Translations under genes and position numbers: made by a program | The notes under the pieces: generated by a model | What the model was told of the DNA's origin: nothing | Databases searched by the model: none | The model's input: the letters and a program-made list of their open reading frames with translations, nothing else | Shown: positions 6,776 through 14,395 of the stretch, in pieces | How the letters are laid out: each line of letters opens with the position of its first letter | Position numbering within the stretch: position 1 is the stretch's first letter | Origin: Clostridium sp. CAG:167 | Lineage (GTDB): Bacteria > Bacillota > Clostridia > Lachnospirales > Lachnospiraceae | Assembly (NCBI GenBank): GCA_000433735.1 | Contig: HF998352.1 | Coordinates: forward strand, 1-24,171 | Direction of reading: 5' to 3' | Length of the DNA stretch: 24,171 nt

Positions 6776-7153
6776 ATGAGCATAGTATGGACCGAGCGAA
6801 AACGCATATGGTGTGGACTGCCACTTACTTTTACCATATACAGTTACGATGAAGAGCGTTTCTATATTAAGACCGGTTTTCTGAATCAGCGGGAAGATGA
6901 GGTGCGCCTCTACCGTGTGCAGGATCTGACGGTTACAAGATCCTTTATCCAGCGGATTTTCGGAATGGGATCTATCCATGTTAATTCCTCTGACAAAACA
7001 ATGGGGGATTTTGAGATCCGTAACATCAAAAATGTAGCGGAAGTCAAGGAAAAGCTTTCTGAACTGGTAGAAATCCAGCGGGACAAAAAGCGTGTCAACA
7101 CAAGAGAATATGTTTCCGGCGATGCAGAGCCGGATCAGGATGATTACATGTAA
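6776..7153 (+). CDS. Small bacterial PH-domain protein (bPH2/YdbT-like)
   Basis: A 125-residue protein. Residues 1-100 form one beta-rich domain: IVWTERKRIWCGLPLTFTIY, the conserved LYRVQDLTVTRSFIQRIFGMGSI-type core (about 44-68), and a short C-terminal helix (EVKEKLSEL). This is the pattern of bacterial PH-like (DUF304) domains, including the Q-x-R/GxGxI features. The last 25 residues are acidic. The ATG at 6776 is preferred over 6761 because the earlier ATG is part of the GGAGGG ribosome binding site. No membrane helices are present, unlike many bPH2 proteins. Its function is unknown. Confidence 0.8.
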   Translation: MSIVWTERKRIWCGLPLTFTIYSYDEERFYIKTGFLNQREDEVRLYRVQDLTVTRSFIQRIFGMGSIHVNSSDKTMGDFEIRNIKNVAEVKEKLSELVEIQRDKKRVNTREYVSGDAEPDQDDYM

Positions 7154-7211
7154 GAAGAAATTGTGTGGATAACAGTCCCCCCGCCGGCTTTGCCTGATTT
7201 CTGATTATGCC

Positions 7212-7240
7212 TTGTAATCTGCCTGCTTATCTGCTATAAT
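7212..7240 (+). promoter_or_regulatory. Promoter of tRNA-Leu and the adjoining RNA element
   Basis: TTGTAA (7212-7217), 17 bp and TATAAT (7235-7240), 12 bp upstream of the mature tRNA 5' end. Confidence 0.75.
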
Positions 7241-7252
7241 GATTTTTGTTAT

Positions 7253-7335
7253 GCGGATGTGGCGGAATTGGCAGACGCGCTAGATTTAGGTTCTAGTGGG
7301 CAACCCCCGTGCAGGTTCAAGTCCTGTCATCCGCA
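7253..7335 (+). tRNA. tRNA-Leu (anticodon UAG)
   Basis: The acceptor arms GCGGATG and CATCCGC pair fully. The anticodon stem CTAGA/TCTAG encloses a loop with TAG, which reads CUA codons. A long variable arm (class II) and the T-arm CAGGTTCAAGTCCTG are present. The discriminator is A, and CCA is not encoded. Confidence 0.95.
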
Positions 7336-7344
7336 CGATAGCTA

Positions 7345-7473
7345 AGAGAAGTGCATAGCGGGATGTGGGCGGCTGACACGAGCTCGCTCGCAGACAGACG
7401 CACCACATCCCGCGTATATACGGCGATAGCCGTGGGACAAGTGGCCCGGAGGGGCGCTTGTATGCACTTCTCT
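7345..7473 (+). ncRNA. Structured multi-hairpin RNA element between tRNA-Leu and its terminator
   Basis: A perfect 13-bp stem (7345-7357 with 7461-7473) closes a junction that holds three hairpins. The first has an 11-bp perfect stem (7358-7368 with 7403-7413). The second is ACGGC-GATA-GCCGT (7420-7433). The third runs 7437-7461, with ACAAGTG pairing CGCTTGT through one G-U wobble and a G/C-rich tip. It begins 9 nt after the tRNA and is followed directly by a terminator, so it should be cotranscribed with tRNA-Leu. No ORF fits it. It does not match 6S, SRP, tmRNA or RNase P signatures that I know. The core motif AAGTGCRTAGCGG recurs in the element at 15682-15884, so it may be a repeat family. 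Confidence 0.65.
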
Positions 7474-7474
7474 G

Positions 7475-7500
7475 AAAAAAGACCCTGATGGGTCTTTTTT
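7475..7500 (+). terminator. Rho-independent terminator of the tRNA-Leu transcript
   Basis: GACCC-TGAT-GGGTC with an upstream A6 and a downstream T6 run, a textbook hairpin. Confidence 0.9.
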
Positions 7501-7534
7501 CATGCGGATATCAGCCACCAAATTTCAATTTGTT

Positions 7535-7782
7535 TCAATCAGATACCCCCAACTCCGCTTCCAGTTCATCCGCAGATATGGTTCTTTTCTCACGAATGGA
7601 GGTTTCTGCCTCATTTAATTTCGTCATTAATTGGTACAAGGACTTTTGCTTGTCAAGTTCATCTAATTCCTTCATATCAATGATGGCACACTGCCCATGT
7701 CCATTGCGTGTCAGATAAACTCCATTTCCATCTAAAAATACTTCCCATAATTCTCTTTACTGCTGTTATACATGTTTATCAT
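7535..7782 (-). pseudogene. Frameshifted Phd/YefM-family antitoxin relic
   Basis: The long downstream part encodes about 70 residues of a prevent-host-death antitoxin. It has VYLTRNGHGQCAIIDM, then a helical region, and ends with SADELEAELGVSD. An in-frame stop lies just upstream (7757-7759) with no start codon between. In the neighbouring frame, ATG at 7782 opens a short N-terminus (YNSSKENYGKYF) that ends at a T5 run and a TAG. Adding one T there would join the two into a normal antitoxin of about 80 residues. No RelE/ParE toxin gene follows; the tRNA-Leu terminator occupies that site. It is most likely a decayed toxin-antitoxin module. Confidence 0.72.
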
Positions 7783-7822
7783 GATTAATTCAATCTATTC
7801 GCATGTAAATTTGCAGCACATC

Positions 7823-10105
7823 CTACATTTGTATTACCTTTGCCACATTTTTATCTGTCACCGTCACATTTCCACAGCTTATATTATTCACCGAAATCTC
7901 ATAGGTTCCCGGCGTACTTACAATCAAACTGATCTCTCCTCTGAAGTTAGTAAAACATTCATAATTGACCGGTGAAGTTTCAGGGCCTGAAATCGTAACA
8001 TTTACAAAAGATTTACCCTCTCCGGTGCTGTCCTGAAGCGTTATCTGAAGCAAATACCCGGAAATCACAAAATCCTGTTCCGTTGTTTCACTGTTGATTG
8101 TAACAGTACCAACTTTTGTCCTGTCATCACTGCCATTCAGCGGAATCACGGTCACATCATAAGTTCCATACGCAGTAATATTAGGTATTTTATAAGAACC
8201 ATCCTGCGTTATATTTCCCTCAAAAGATATGTCTTTGTTTTCCAGATAAATCCCCCAAGGGGTATTTGCATCAAAGGAACTGCCATTTTCCCATGTAACC
8301 TTTCCGGACAGACTGCCGACGGTTAAATCATAGTTCTTTTCCAGTGCCATATCGGTTACTGTTATATTTTCATCAGCCAGACTTCCTTCCAAATTCCGTA
8401 CGGAACACCTATATTTACCAGTCGGTACATACACCGCATATTTCCCATCCCGTACGGCACAGGTTATCATATTGGTGTAATTGCTGGCTTCACACAGTTC
8501 TATATATACATCTTCTGACGAATCTCCTCCATTGATCAGGCAGTTTCCACTGACTTTGTAAGTTCCTGTTTCGACCGATACCACATCATTCTCTTCCGTA
8601 ACCGTAATGGTTTGTTGTTCTATGCCCATTATCCTGTCATATCTGGTAAGCTGATAGGATCCGGGAACCAGCGCTACATGTCCGGAGTAACCGGTCCCTC
8701 CCATATATACCTGACTGCTCTCTCCACCTGCAAATTGCGGTGTTAATGTCAAGTAATCGTCTTCCTCCAGTGGGATGATGTTATTTTCTGCATCCAGCAG
8801 TTTGATCTTTGTATATTTCAAAGGCATGGTCAAATCCTGTGTCACATCTGAACCATCGATTGTGACTTTACCCACACTGGTATTCCCGTAGAAGAACTCA
8901 TATTCTCCATCTACAGCAGTCAGTTCGTAGTTTCCTGAACCCTCTCCGTCACCTTTCTCAATGTTCAAGGTTCTACATCTGCTTCCATTGCGTAAAACTG
9001 CGATTTCATAACCACTTGGACGATACACTTCTTTCGGGATTTCAACACCGGACAGATCCAGTATTTTTCCCTTGCAGGAATGCATCACATAATCTTTCTT
9101 CATGTCCCCCAATGTTACTTCGATCGTATCAATGACCGTGTCTTCATCGATCACCTCATAAGTTCCCGGGGTCAGGAAAACTACATACTTTCCATAATCC
9201 GAAATAGAATACTTTGTATCGCCCGTATCCGTATTTTTAAAACAATATGACTTGGAAGCTTTTCCGGCAACTTTTCCCATATTCAGCGTAATATCATAGA
9301 CTTTGCTGGCCGTCACCTGCATCCCCTGTATCGTGTTATAATCTACATCAATTTTGTAACTTCCTTTTTTCAGATACACATAATACTTATTTTCATCGTC
9401 TACATCGCTCATGTAAAGAACACCGCTTTCCGGTTCTGACGCCATAAACCACACAGCCGGAAGATCCATGGACTGCGCATCGGTTCTCTTTATGCTGCCG
9501 GAAATTTTATAGACAGGAAGAGTCTCTTCATACTGCGTAATGTCCTTCTCCACCGTGAAAGTCTTTCCGTAATTAAACTGATACGAACCTTTCGGTACTT
9601 TTGTGGTAAAATTTCCCTCACTGTCCGTCTCAATGTACCGGTTCATAGGGTAACCATCTTCTACATCTTTTCTCTCCAGGTAAGCTTCTGCGTTGGCGAT
9701 CGGCAGTCCATCTTCCGTCTTTAATTTTCCGGAAATCAAATATTCCTTCTGCTTCTCAACAAGCCAATATGACTGGGTGATTTCCTCCCCGTCCACTGTC
9801 ATTACGATGTCAAATGTATAATAACCATGATCCTCCTTACTGTCGTAAAAAGGTTCTTCGTGCCAGACTACATTGCGGATCGCGTTTTGATCACAGTAAG
9901 CATTGTTAAAGATCGTACGGTATATTTTCAACTCTTTTGACACATCGGTAAAAACATCCTTCAGGGATTTGCCATTTCCTATGGTATCCTCATAAACAAA
10001 ACCTACATAGCCATCTCCTATGGATTCACTGTATTTTACTGTCCCTTTCGTAGATGTAAAGGCATCTATGGTAAAATGGTCATCCACCTTCTTGTAGATA
10101 TCCAC
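7823..10105 (-). CDS. C-terminal part of a secreted repeat protein, downstream of an in-frame TGA
   Basis: About 760 codons open in the same frame as the preceding gene and begin with the GTG immediately after its TGA stop. There is no ribosome binding site and no signal peptide. From about residue 130 the sequence is a string of beta-sandwich units of about 65-80 residues. These resemble carboxypeptidase-regulatory/prealbumin-like folds: SGKLKTEDGLPIANAEAYLE, then repeated GSYKI/GTYEV strand pairs and VSGNCLINGG and LSGKVTWENG openings. There is no LPXTG-type anchor. It is almost certainly the rest of the adjacent surface protein, cut off by a nonsense codon. It is also possible that some readthrough occurs. 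Confidence 0.75.
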   Translation of the reverse strand: MDIYKKVDDHFTIDAFTSTKGTVKYSESIGDGYVGFVYEDTIGNGKSLKDVFTDVSKELKIYRTIFNNAYCDQNAIRNVVWHEEPFYDSKEDHGYYTFDIVMTVDGEEITQSYWLVEKQKEYLISGKLKTEDGLPIANAEAYLERKDVEDGYPMNRYIETDSEGNFTTKVPKGSYQFNYGKTFTVEKDITQYEETLPVYKISGSIKRTDAQSMDLPAVWFMASEPESGVLYMSDVDDENKYYVYLKKGSYKIDVDYNTIQGMQVTASKVYDITLNMGKVAGKASKSYCFKNTDTGDTKYSISDYGKYVVFLTPGTYEVIDEDTVIDTIEVTLGDMKKDYVMHSCKGKILDLSGVEIPKEVYRPSGYEIAVLRNGSRCRTLNIEKGDGEGSGNYELTAVDGEYEFFYGNTSVGKVTIDGSDVTQDLTMPLKYTKIKLLDAENNIIPLEEDDYLTLTPQFAGGESSQVYMGGTGYSGHVALVPGSYQLTRYDRIMGIEQQTITVTEENDVVSVETGTYKVSGNCLINGGDSSEDVYIELCEASNYTNMITCAVRDGKYAVYVPTGKYRCSVRNLEGSLADENITVTDMALEKNYDLTVGSLSGKVTWENGSSFDANTPWGIYLENKDISFEGNITQDGSYKIPNITAYGTYDVTVIPLNGSDDRTKVGTVTINSETTEQDFVISGYLLQITLQDSTGEGKSFVNVTISGPETSPVNYECFTNFRGEISLIVSTPGTYEISVNNISCGNVTVTDKNVAKVIQM

Positions 10106-11269
10106 TCAATCCAGAACAATCAGCTGTTTTCCTCTTTCATAGGCTGCCGCCTGGATCGGGTACGTTTCTCCTGAGATGCTCATCCCAACATTCAATATAT
10201 CCAGTGTGATTTTTTCATCTTCATAGAGAACTGTTACTGTTTTCTCCTTTGCCTCACTGATCTCGTTTAAGTCCACATCTTTATCTTTAAAATAGTAATA
10301 AATAGGATATCCGTCATCACTGTCTCGATCTCGCAACATCCTTTCCAACTCATATTCTTTGCCGTCGGCTGTGAGTTTCAGCAGCGTGACTTCATTGGCA
10401 GATGCCATGGTCGGCGAATTCACAGTCCGGCGTCCCATTATCATTGTGACCGTATCTGTGTATTCTTTTCCATCCAGCGCAGCTGTTACCCGGAAGGTAT
10501 AGCTTCCCTTTCCTTTTGCATCTTTGGCATTCCACATAATATCCGAAATAGATTTTACCTCTGCTTTTTTTCCATAACAGTAAACGGTAAAATCACACTT
10601 TGTCACATCCGGCACTACCTCCTTCAGCGACTCTGCCTCATCCTGAAATACATAAATCTCATTATCACTTAAATAATAATTCTCAATTTCCTTCTCAAAA
10701 GAGACAGAACTGACAATGAATTCCTGATCTTCCGCATAAAGCCCCTGATAAGACTTTTCCGGTTTTACCGTTGGTTCCGGTGTCACATCCGGCGGGAGCA
10801 TCGTTTTGTCCGGCACTTTCGTTGGCTGTGGTGTGGTACTTGGAAACACACTTGGAGACACGGTTGGTGCTGCCGTGGATCCTGCATTTCCCTGCGTGGT
10901 CTTTTTGTCACTGTTATTAGTAGCTTTTTTGCCGGACGGTGCTTTCTTTACCTTCACCTTGCAGACATACTTTTTCTTGCCGATCTTTGCCTGTACTTTG
11001 GCCGTTCCCGGCTTTTTACCTTTGATGGTAACACCGGTTTTCTTCTTTTTACTCAGTGTCACATTTTTCTTGCCGGAAATAACCGTCCATTTTACCTTCT
11101 TTTTGTTGTTTTTTAGTTTAAGCTTAACTGTCTTTCCTATCTTTACAGTCACTGTTTTTTTACTCAATTTCACCTTTTTCTTCTTGGCCGCCTGAGCACT
11201 CTGCGGAAACAGAGATAAAGCCAGTGTAAAGATAAGTAAAAGAGTAAGTGCTTTCTTTCCTTTCTTCAT
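10106..11269 (-). CDS. N-terminal part of a secreted Ig-like surface protein
   Basis: A 387-residue product with a clear signal peptide (1-28, ending SAQAA). A very Lys-rich bacterial Ig-like (Big_2-type) domain follows at about 31-112, ending in GKKKYVCKVKVKK. Next comes a Thr/Pro/Ser linker (about 113-170), then a domain of unknown type up to the TGA at 10108-10106. AGGAGG precedes the ATG at 11269. The reading frame continues without shift past the TGA for 760 codons of further extracellular repeats. The intact ancestor would be about 1,148 residues. A host- or carbohydrate-binding surface role is plausible but unproven. Confidence 0.8.
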   Translation of the reverse strand: MKKGKKALTLLLIFTLALSLFPQSAQAAKKKKVKLSKKTVTVKIGKTVKLKLKNNKKKVKWTVISGKKNVTLSKKKKTGVTIKGKKPGTAKVQAKIGKKKYVCKVKVKKAPSGKKATNNSDKKTTQGNAGSTAAPTVSPSVFPSTTPQPTKVPDKTMLPPDVTPEPTVKPEKSYQGLYAEDQEFIVSSVSFEKEIENYYLSDNEIYVFQDEAESLKEVVPDVTKCDFTVYCYGKKAEVKSISDIMWNAKDAKGKGSYTFRVTAALDGKEYTDTVTMIMGRRTVNSPTMASANEVTLLKLTADGKEYELERMLRDRDSDDGYPIYYYFKDKDVDLNEISEAKEKTVTVLYEDEKITLDILNVGMSISGETYPIQAAAYERGKQLIVLD

Positions 11270-11332
11270 GTAAAAACCTCCTGGATATTTGTTTATGTCA
11301 TTTTTTCGTATACTTTGATACTAAGTTGATTC

Positions 11333-11361
11333 ATTATAACTACTTTTTTATAATAATTCAA
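11333..11361 (-). promoter_or_regulatory. SigA promoter of the surface protein gene
   Basis: On the minus strand TTGAAT (11361-11356), 17 bp and TATAAT (11338-11333), about 64 bp upstream of the start codon. The very A/T-rich stretch 11340-11450 could act as an UP element; it also holds a small ATGCA/TGCAT hairpin (11423-11436). Confidence 0.65.
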
Positions 11362-11455
11362 TACATAGGCAAAAATATATTGTATTTATTTTATCAAATC
11401 TGCAAAATTGTACAATATTATGATGCATTTTTGCATAATTGTTGTGATTTCCCAT

Positions 11456-11506
11456 ATAAAAAACCTTCAAACTGAGCGGTCTTATCCTGTATCAGTTTGA
11501 AGGTTT
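11456..11506 (-). terminator. Rho-independent terminator of the GGDEF/nitroreductase operon
   Basis: The perfect 15-bp arms at 11461-11475 and 11492-11506 enclose a 16-nt loop. On the minus strand the stem runs into a T-rich tract, as expected for the end of the gene at 11538. Confidence 0.85.
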
Positions 11507-11537
11507 GCTTCGTTTTTGGAACACTCACGGAGATATT

Positions 11538-11873
11538 CTATTCCTTCTCTCCGATCACTCCGCCATTCTTTTTTGCCTCTTCCTGCATTTCCTTTTTCAC
11601 TTGTTTAAATGTTTTTCCCGACACATCCACATCGGTTACCGTGACTTTGAGAGAATCATCATCCTCAAGCACATACTTTTTGTCTTTTTGCGCCTTTTTT
11701 TGCTCACTGGCATCTGTCTCTTTAATTGCATCTGTTTTTGCACTTGCCTTTGATATGTTGGCATCATCGTTGTTTGTTTCCATAAAACTATGGGCAAAAT
11801 ATCCTCCTGTCAAAAACAGCAGTGCCATAACAACTATGGCGATATGTACTTTCTTGCTTTTAATTTTATTCAT
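11538..11873 (-). CDS. Small membrane-anchored extracytoplasmic protein, unknown function
   Basis: A 111-residue protein. A Lys-rich N-terminus is followed by one hydrophobic segment at about 9-29 (IAIVVMALLFLTGGYFA), with no lipobox Cys, so it is a membrane anchor or uncleaved signal. Residues 30-70 are a low-complexity Lys/Ala/Asp/Glu linker. The last 40 residues hold a DSLKVTVTDVDVSGKTFKQVK motif. AAGGGGGAT precedes the start. It is the last gene of a minus-strand unit after the nitroreductase, 14 bp apart, and is followed by a strong terminator. I do not recognise a family. Confidence 0.7.
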   Translation of the reverse strand: MNKIKSKKVHIAIVVMALLFLTGGYFAHSFMETNNDDANISKASAKTDAIKETDASEQKKAQKDKKYVLEDDDSLKVTVTDVDVSGKTFKQVKKEMQEEAKKNGGVIGEKE

Positions 11874-11887
11874 ATTATCCCCCTTTT

Positions 11888-12412
11888 TTAGATGTAATAC
11901 ACCCGGTTTTCCTTCCGTTCCGGTATCTTCGGATACTCACCGTCCACATATCCCAGCGCACAATGTCCAATTCCCTCATACTCATCTTCGATTCCCAGGG
12001 ACTTCAAAAGGTTTTTGCCCCAGTCCGTCTCAAACTCTTCTTTGGCACGGTGGATCCAGCAGCTGCCTACACCAAGTTCATGGGCTGCCAGCATAAGATT
12101 TCCCATCACAAGACTGCCGTCATACACTCTGGTAGGCCAGTCTTTCTTAGCCAGCACAATGATCATAGCAGGTGCTCCGTAAAAAGGATCAAAGCCTTCT
12201 TCCCAGCCACCGATCTCACAGTTTTTCGCTGCGATCTCATCCCGCATCTTTGGATCTGTAACCTGGATCATAATGGTGTTCTGCTGTCCCCGTCCACTGG
12301 CTGCATACAGACCAGCCTCCAGAATCTGATCCAGAATTTCCTGTGGAACCGCATCTTTTTTGTATTTTCGGATACTCCTTCTTGTCTCCATTTTTTTCAG
12401 TACTTCACTCAT
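11888..12412 (-). CDS. Nitroreductase-family FMN-dependent oxidoreductase
   Basis: A 174-residue flavoprotein. The N-terminal RRSIRKYKKDAVP is the family's FMN-phosphate contact. A SGRGQQNTIMIQV segment (about 39-51) follows, then LMLAAHELGVGSCWI (about 106-120) and GIGHCALGY near the C-terminus. These enzymes reduce nitro or quinone compounds, or modify flavins, using NAD(P)H. The substrate cannot be predicted. GGAAGGA precedes the ATG at 12412. It lies 32 bp downstream of the GGDEF gene with no terminator between, which suggests cotranscription. Confidence 0.9.
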   Translation of the reverse strand: MSEVLKKMETRRSIRKYKKDAVPQEILDQILEAGLYAASGRGQQNTIMIQVTDPKMRDEIAAKNCEIGGWEEGFDPFYGAPAMIIVLAKKDWPTRVYDGSLVMGNLMLAAHELGVGSCWIHRAKEEFETDWGKNLLKSLGIEDEYEGIGHCALGYVDGEYPKIPERKENRVYYI

Positions 12413-12444
12413 TTTTATCCTTCCTCTCTTATTTTTATAGAGCT

Positions 12445-13530
12445 TTATTCTGCCACTACTTGATTTTTACCTTTGTTTTTACCTTTGTATAATCTCTCAT
12501 CTACCAGATGGATCAATTCCTCTGTATCCCTGGTATCATGGGATGTAGCAAATCCCACTGTCATGCTGAGGGTAATGGTATATCCCTCCGTCCGAAGCAG
12601 TGCCTCACACAGTCGCTGACGCATTTCCTCTGCTCTTTTATATCCTTCCTGTGCCGTCAGTTCCAAAATAGCTAAAAATTCCTCGCCGCCCCAGCGGCAT
12701 ACGATCCCATCATCCGCCACACTTTTTATAATAGCATCTGCCACATAAATGAGACATCGGTCACCACATGTATGCCCATAAGTGTCATTAATCTTCTTAA
12801 AATCGTCCACATCGGCTAACATCACGCAAAAATTCTCACTGGTTTCCACGATTTTTTCAAAGTCCAGCTTGATATTGTGTCGGTTGCGCAGTCCGGTCAG
12901 GGCGTCATGATTGGCTAAGAAATGTAATTCTTTCGTCTTTTTTTCCAGCAGCATATAAGAGGCCTTGATGGACCGGACGAAATACAGTGAAAAAAAGATC
13001 AAGCATACAGCCGACACGATCAGATTGAATCCACACATCCACATCATGATCACATCTGCCCCCTCTATCCGGTTGGCACTTCCCCCTGCCACACAGGACA
13101 TCAACACAATGATCAGACTGGCTACCGACAGAATATTGGCGTGGCGGGAGGCCTCTCCTCCCCGTTTTTCATAGGCTCTTCCGTTTTTCGAAAAGCAGCA
13201 CACATTATAAGTAATCGGCGTCATCAGCAGCATATATAAAGAAAAACCATAGCCCCATCCTATAATGAGATTACACAAAACACAATGTATCAATATTTCT
13301 GAATAAATAGCCAAAAGCCACTGACTGATCTTCTTTGTCGTCTTAATCCTTGCAACGCCAAAGCAGTATAAAAGTACACTTAATATATTGACTGTCACCA
13401 TGAACCATATTTGCATACAGGCAAAAAATCCCATCAGCAAAATATGAATGCACAAGCACATCTGCATCATGATCTGATAGAGATTTTGTTCCCCACCTTT
13501 TGTCTCTATCTGCATTTCTTTTTCCAGCAT
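12445..13530 (-). CDS. Membrane-bound diguanylate cyclase (GGDEF protein)
   Basis: A 361-residue protein with about six hydrophobic segments in residues 20-190, then a GGDEF domain from about 205. HDALTGLRNRHN starts the domain. ADVDDFKKINDTYGH holds the metal and substrate residues, and the active-site loop is RWGGEEF (residues 279-285). All are intact, so cyclic-di-GMP synthesis is expected. The usual inhibitory RxxD site just before the loop is absent. The ATG at 13530 is chosen because AGGGG lies 9 nt upstream; the earlier ATG at 13539 directly abuts that sequence. The sensor domain has no recognised family. Confidence 0.9.
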   Translation of the reverse strand: MLEKEMQIETKGGEQNLYQIMMQMCLCIHILLMGFFACMQIWFMVTVNILSVLLYCFGVARIKTTKKISQWLLAIYSEILIHCVLCNLIIGWGYGFSLYMLLMTPITYNVCCFSKNGRAYEKRGGEASRHANILSVASLIIVLMSCVAGGSANRIEGADVIMMWMCGFNLIVSAVCLIFFSLYFVRSIKASYMLLEKKTKELHFLANHDALTGLRNRHNIKLDFEKIVETSENFCVMLADVDDFKKINDTYGHTCGDRCLIYVADAIIKSVADDGIVCRWGGEEFLAILELTAQEGYKRAEEMRQRLCEALLRTEGYTITLSMTVGFATSHDTRDTEELIHLVDERLYKGKNKGKNQVVAE

Positions 13531-13554
13531 AACTGCCATCCCCCTGTTCGTTTC

Positions 13555-13590
13555 CGATGGATTCCTCTAAAATATTTTATGTACCCATCG
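13555..13590. repeat. Hairpin in the GGDEF upstream region
   Basis: CGATGG (13555-13560) and CCATCG (13585-13590) flank an A/T-rich core containing AAAATATTTT. On the plus strand T6 follows, but no plus-strand gene precedes it. It lies 25-60 bp upstream of the GGDEF start codon and could be an operator. Confidence 0.3.
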
Positions 13591-13650
13591 TTTTTTCGTT
13601 CCCTAAGCCTTTTTTATTCCCGGCTGGCTCAAGATTCTTTTATTTTTTTG

Positions 13651-13679
13651 TTGACAACTGGTAAAACATTTGGTAAAAT
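13651..13679 (+). promoter_or_regulatory. SigA promoter of tRNA-Thr
   Basis: A perfect TTGACA (13651-13656), 17 bp and TAAAAT (13674-13679), 26 bp upstream of the tRNA. Confidence 0.8.
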
Positions 13680-13705
13680 TTCGTTTTGTAAGGTTACTTA
13701 CTGAT

Positions 13706-13778
13706 GCTGTTATAGCTCAGGTGGTAGAGCGTCGCCTTGGTAAGGCGGAGGTCACGGGTTCGAGTCCCGTTAACAGCT
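13706..13778 (+). tRNA. tRNA-Thr (anticodon GGU)
   Basis: A 73-nt cloverleaf. The acceptor GCTGTTA pairs TAACAGC, the D-arm is AGCTCAGGTGGTAGAGC, and the anticodon loop TTGGTAA has GGT. The T-arm is CGGGTTCGAGTCCCG. CCA is not encoded. Its 3' end is 2 bp from the stop codon of the convergent sigH gene. Confidence 0.95.
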
Positions 13779-13780
13779 TT

Positions 13781-14395
13781 TTATACAAACGAATTTAGTT
13801 TTTTCTTGATTCTTTGGAGTGCATTATCGATTGATTTTGCACTCTTTTTTAATATCTCAGCAATCTGCTGGTAATCTTTTCCATCCATGTACAGCTCCAC
13901 TACCCTTTTTTCAAAAGGACTTAACTGCTCTTCCATGGCACTTTCCAGGTCCGTCACATTTTCTTTGTCGATGAGAATATCTTCCGGATTCATAAGTTCC
14001 TGCGGCTGCAATGTATCGCCTACCGTCTCCCGGCTGCTCTCATGAGGCGAACCTGCCGGTGCGTAAATAGATACATAGGAATTCAGCGGCACATTTTTCA
14101 AACGGTTGGCACATTTGATCACATTGCACAGATGCCGTCCTACGCACACGCTGGCAAATCCGCCAAAACTGCTTTCTTTTGACGGATCATACTCCCGGAG
14201 TGCCTTAAACAAAGCAATCATCCCCTCCTGGATCAGATCATCGTTCTCTCCGCCGATCAGAAACAGGGCACGCGCCTTCTTCCGCACCAAAGGCTTGTAT
14301 TTTTCCATGAGAAAATCTACAGCCTCCGGATTTCCCTCATGAGCCAGCATAACCAATTCTTCATCTCTCATCAATGTCATTTCCTGTAAATTCAT
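13781..14395 (-). CDS. sigH: Sporulation/transition-state sigma factor SigH
   Basis: A 204-residue sigma-70 family protein matching the SigH (sigma-30) type. The N-terminal EELVMLAHEGNPEAVDFLMEKY is followed by region 2 with DDLIQEGMIALFKALREYDPSKESSFGGFA. Region 4 (about 150-204) holds LSPFEKRVVELYMDGKDYQQIAEILKKSAKSIDNALQRIKKKL. In Bacillus it drives early sporulation and competence genes. It follows rlmB with a 4-nt ATGA overlap in the conserved mrnC-rlmB-sigH order; yacP, often between rlmB and sigH, is absent. GAGGGGA precedes the start. No terminator separates its end from tRNA-Thr. Confidence 0.95.
   Translation of the reverse strand: MNLQEMTLMRDEELVMLAHEGNPEAVDFLMEKYKPLVRKKARALFLIGGENDDLIQEGMIALFKALREYDPSKESSFGGFASVCVGRHLCNVIKCANRLKNVPLNSYVSIYAPAGSPHESSRETVGDTLQPQELMNPEDILIDKENVTDLESAMEEQLSPFEKRVVELYMDGKDYQQIAEILKKSAKSIDNALQRIKKKLNSFV

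Noticed and set aside
10106..10108. UGA recoded as an amino acid in this organism
   Set aside because: Other genes here end with TGA in normal places, for example agrC and sigH's upstream neighbour rlmB, so general recoding is not supported. Selenocysteine insertion is also unlikely in an extracellular beta-sandwich protein, and no SECIS-like hairpin was seen after the codon.
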